Origin: a virus
Direction: 5' to 3' (one strand)
IMG/VR virus record: IMGVR_UViG_3300036829_000045
Coordinates: 1 to 21,849 of that record
DNA length: 21,849 nt
Made by a program: the position numbers and the translations under genes. The stretch's first letter is position 1, and the number at the start of each line of letters is the position of its first letter. Shown here in pieces: positions 21,226 to 21,849 of the stretch. Below the pieces are notes generated by a model that was not told the DNA's origin, did no database searches, and saw only the letters and a list, made by a program, of their open reading frames with translations.

Positions 21226-21849
21226 CACAGCTCCATCCTCAGGCTCTTGAGCGCCGGGACCAGATGAGCCTTGACCACGAGCGGAATGTCGTACTGGCGG
21301 ACCGCCTGACGGGCCGCCGCCCGCTTGACCTCATACGCCCGGCCCCGGCTCCAGGCCGCCTCCAGGGCCTTGACGATCCCCGGGATGGACGGCCGCACCC
21401 ACGGGCTACGGTGGCCCTCCGCCCACGTCCCCTGGCCATCCACCAGCCAGCCCTTGGCGCAGACCTCCGTCATGGCAGACCCGCGAGTAGCGATCACCGG
21501 CACCCCGCACGCCTGAGCCTCCGCGTGAGGGATACCGAAACCCTCCCCCATGCTCGTCCCCAGATACACGTCCAGGCCGTTGTACCAACCCGCCAGATCC
21601 TCCTGGCTCAGGAGCCCGGCCATGATCAGGTATTGATCGGAGAACCGGATGGCCTTGGTCAGGCCGAGCCGGTCTCTCATCCGCTCCAGGTCCAGCCCCC
21701 CCTTGGGGAGCGTGTGAAGCGCCCACACCGAGTCCGGATGTTTCGCGTGAAACCGCCGGAAAGCCTCCATGGCCTCATACCAGCCCTTACGCGAGTGGGA
21801 ATCCTTGTTAGCCGCGTTGGTCCCCACCACGAACGTCTCCGGGCTCACA
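21225..21849 (-). CDS. GT4-type glycosyltransferase, partial (N-terminal half outside window)
   Basis: The frame is open to the right edge, so the true start is outside. About 208 residues of the C-terminal (donor-binding) Rossmann half are present. FVVGTNAANKDSHSRKGWYEAMEAF is the common start of this half. MGEGFGIPHAEAQACGVPVIAT is the E-x7-E motif that binds the nucleotide-sugar donor, and a C-terminal helix (AYEVKRAAARQAVRQYD) follows. GT4 enzymes are retaining transferases. A full gene would be near 350-400 aa. It is the first visible gene of the sugar cassette, which may extend further right. Confidence 0.85.
   Translation of the reverse strand, partial: VSPETFVVGTNAANKDSHSRKGWYEAMEAFRRFHAKHPDSVWALHTLPKGGLDLERMRDRLGLTKAIRFSDQYLIMAGLLSQEDLAGWYNGLDVYLGTSMGEGFGIPHAEAQACGVPVIATRGSAMTEVCAKGWLVDGQGTWAEGHRSPWVRPSIPGIVKALEAAWSRGRAYEVKRAAARQAVRQYDIPLVVKAHLVPALKSLRMEL

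Noticed and set aside
1-21849. tRNA genes, CRISPR arrays, insertion sequences, integrase or att sites
   Set aside because: None could be recognised by eye; GC-rich repeated words such as CCGCCGG come from codon usage and are not ordered repeats.

Overview
The window is a stretch of a tailed (siphovirus-type) bacteriophage or prophage whose host is a high-GC actinobacterium, possibly a Streptomyces-like soil species. This rests on the strongly G/C-biased third codon positions, GTG starts, GGAGAGGAG-type ribosome binding sites, and several families typical of actinophages (DUF5047 tail protein, CxxC..CH small protein, CPxC small protein, actinophage holin, a small conserved lysis-cassette protein). 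No integrase, repressor, tRNA or CRISPR array was seen.

Layout. Positions 1-2061 hold a plus-strand operon of small genes, mostly joined by 4-bp ATGA/GTGA overlaps: the end of a winged-helix-like protein, two short membrane proteins, two Cys/His (zinc-type) small proteins and other unknowns. It converges at about 2062-2278 on a long minus-strand late region, with two strong hairpins between them. All genes from 2279 to 21849 are on the minus strand, so function reads from right to left.

From the right edge: (i) 17450-21849 is a sugar cassette of a GT4 glycosyltransferase (cut by the window edge), a GT-A glycosyltransferase, an NAD-dependent nucleotide-sugar SDR, a sugar C-methyltransferase, a 63-aa CxCG/His protein and a GT17-type glycosyltransferase, nearly all translationally coupled. 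(ii) 10607-17457 is the head-tail joining and tail module: an unknown 123-aa protein, head-tail connector, tail terminator, major tail tube, HK97-gp10-like neck protein, tail assembly chaperone with a GGGAAAA -1 frameshift product, and a 1221-aa tape measure with a lytic-transglycosylase-like domain. (iii) 6576-10592 encodes the tail tip: a distal tail protein, a DUF5047 protein, a minor tail protein and a tail-fibre-like protein. Two tiny genes (46 and 65 aa) interrupt this block and have their own promoters, terminators and a shared palindromic motif. (iv) 2279-6470 is the lysis region: GH25 muramidase, a conserved small protein, a permuted papain/NlpC-like protein, a holin and four other small membrane proteins, and finally a secreted lectin-like protein.

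The most interesting parts are the sugar cassette, which suggests a branched (C-methylated) deoxysugar placed on the virion or the host envelope; the two autonomous small genes with a three-copy operator-like palindrome; a 32-bp hairpin repeat found in two intergenic regions; and the secreted beta-trefoil-like protein closing the lysis operon.
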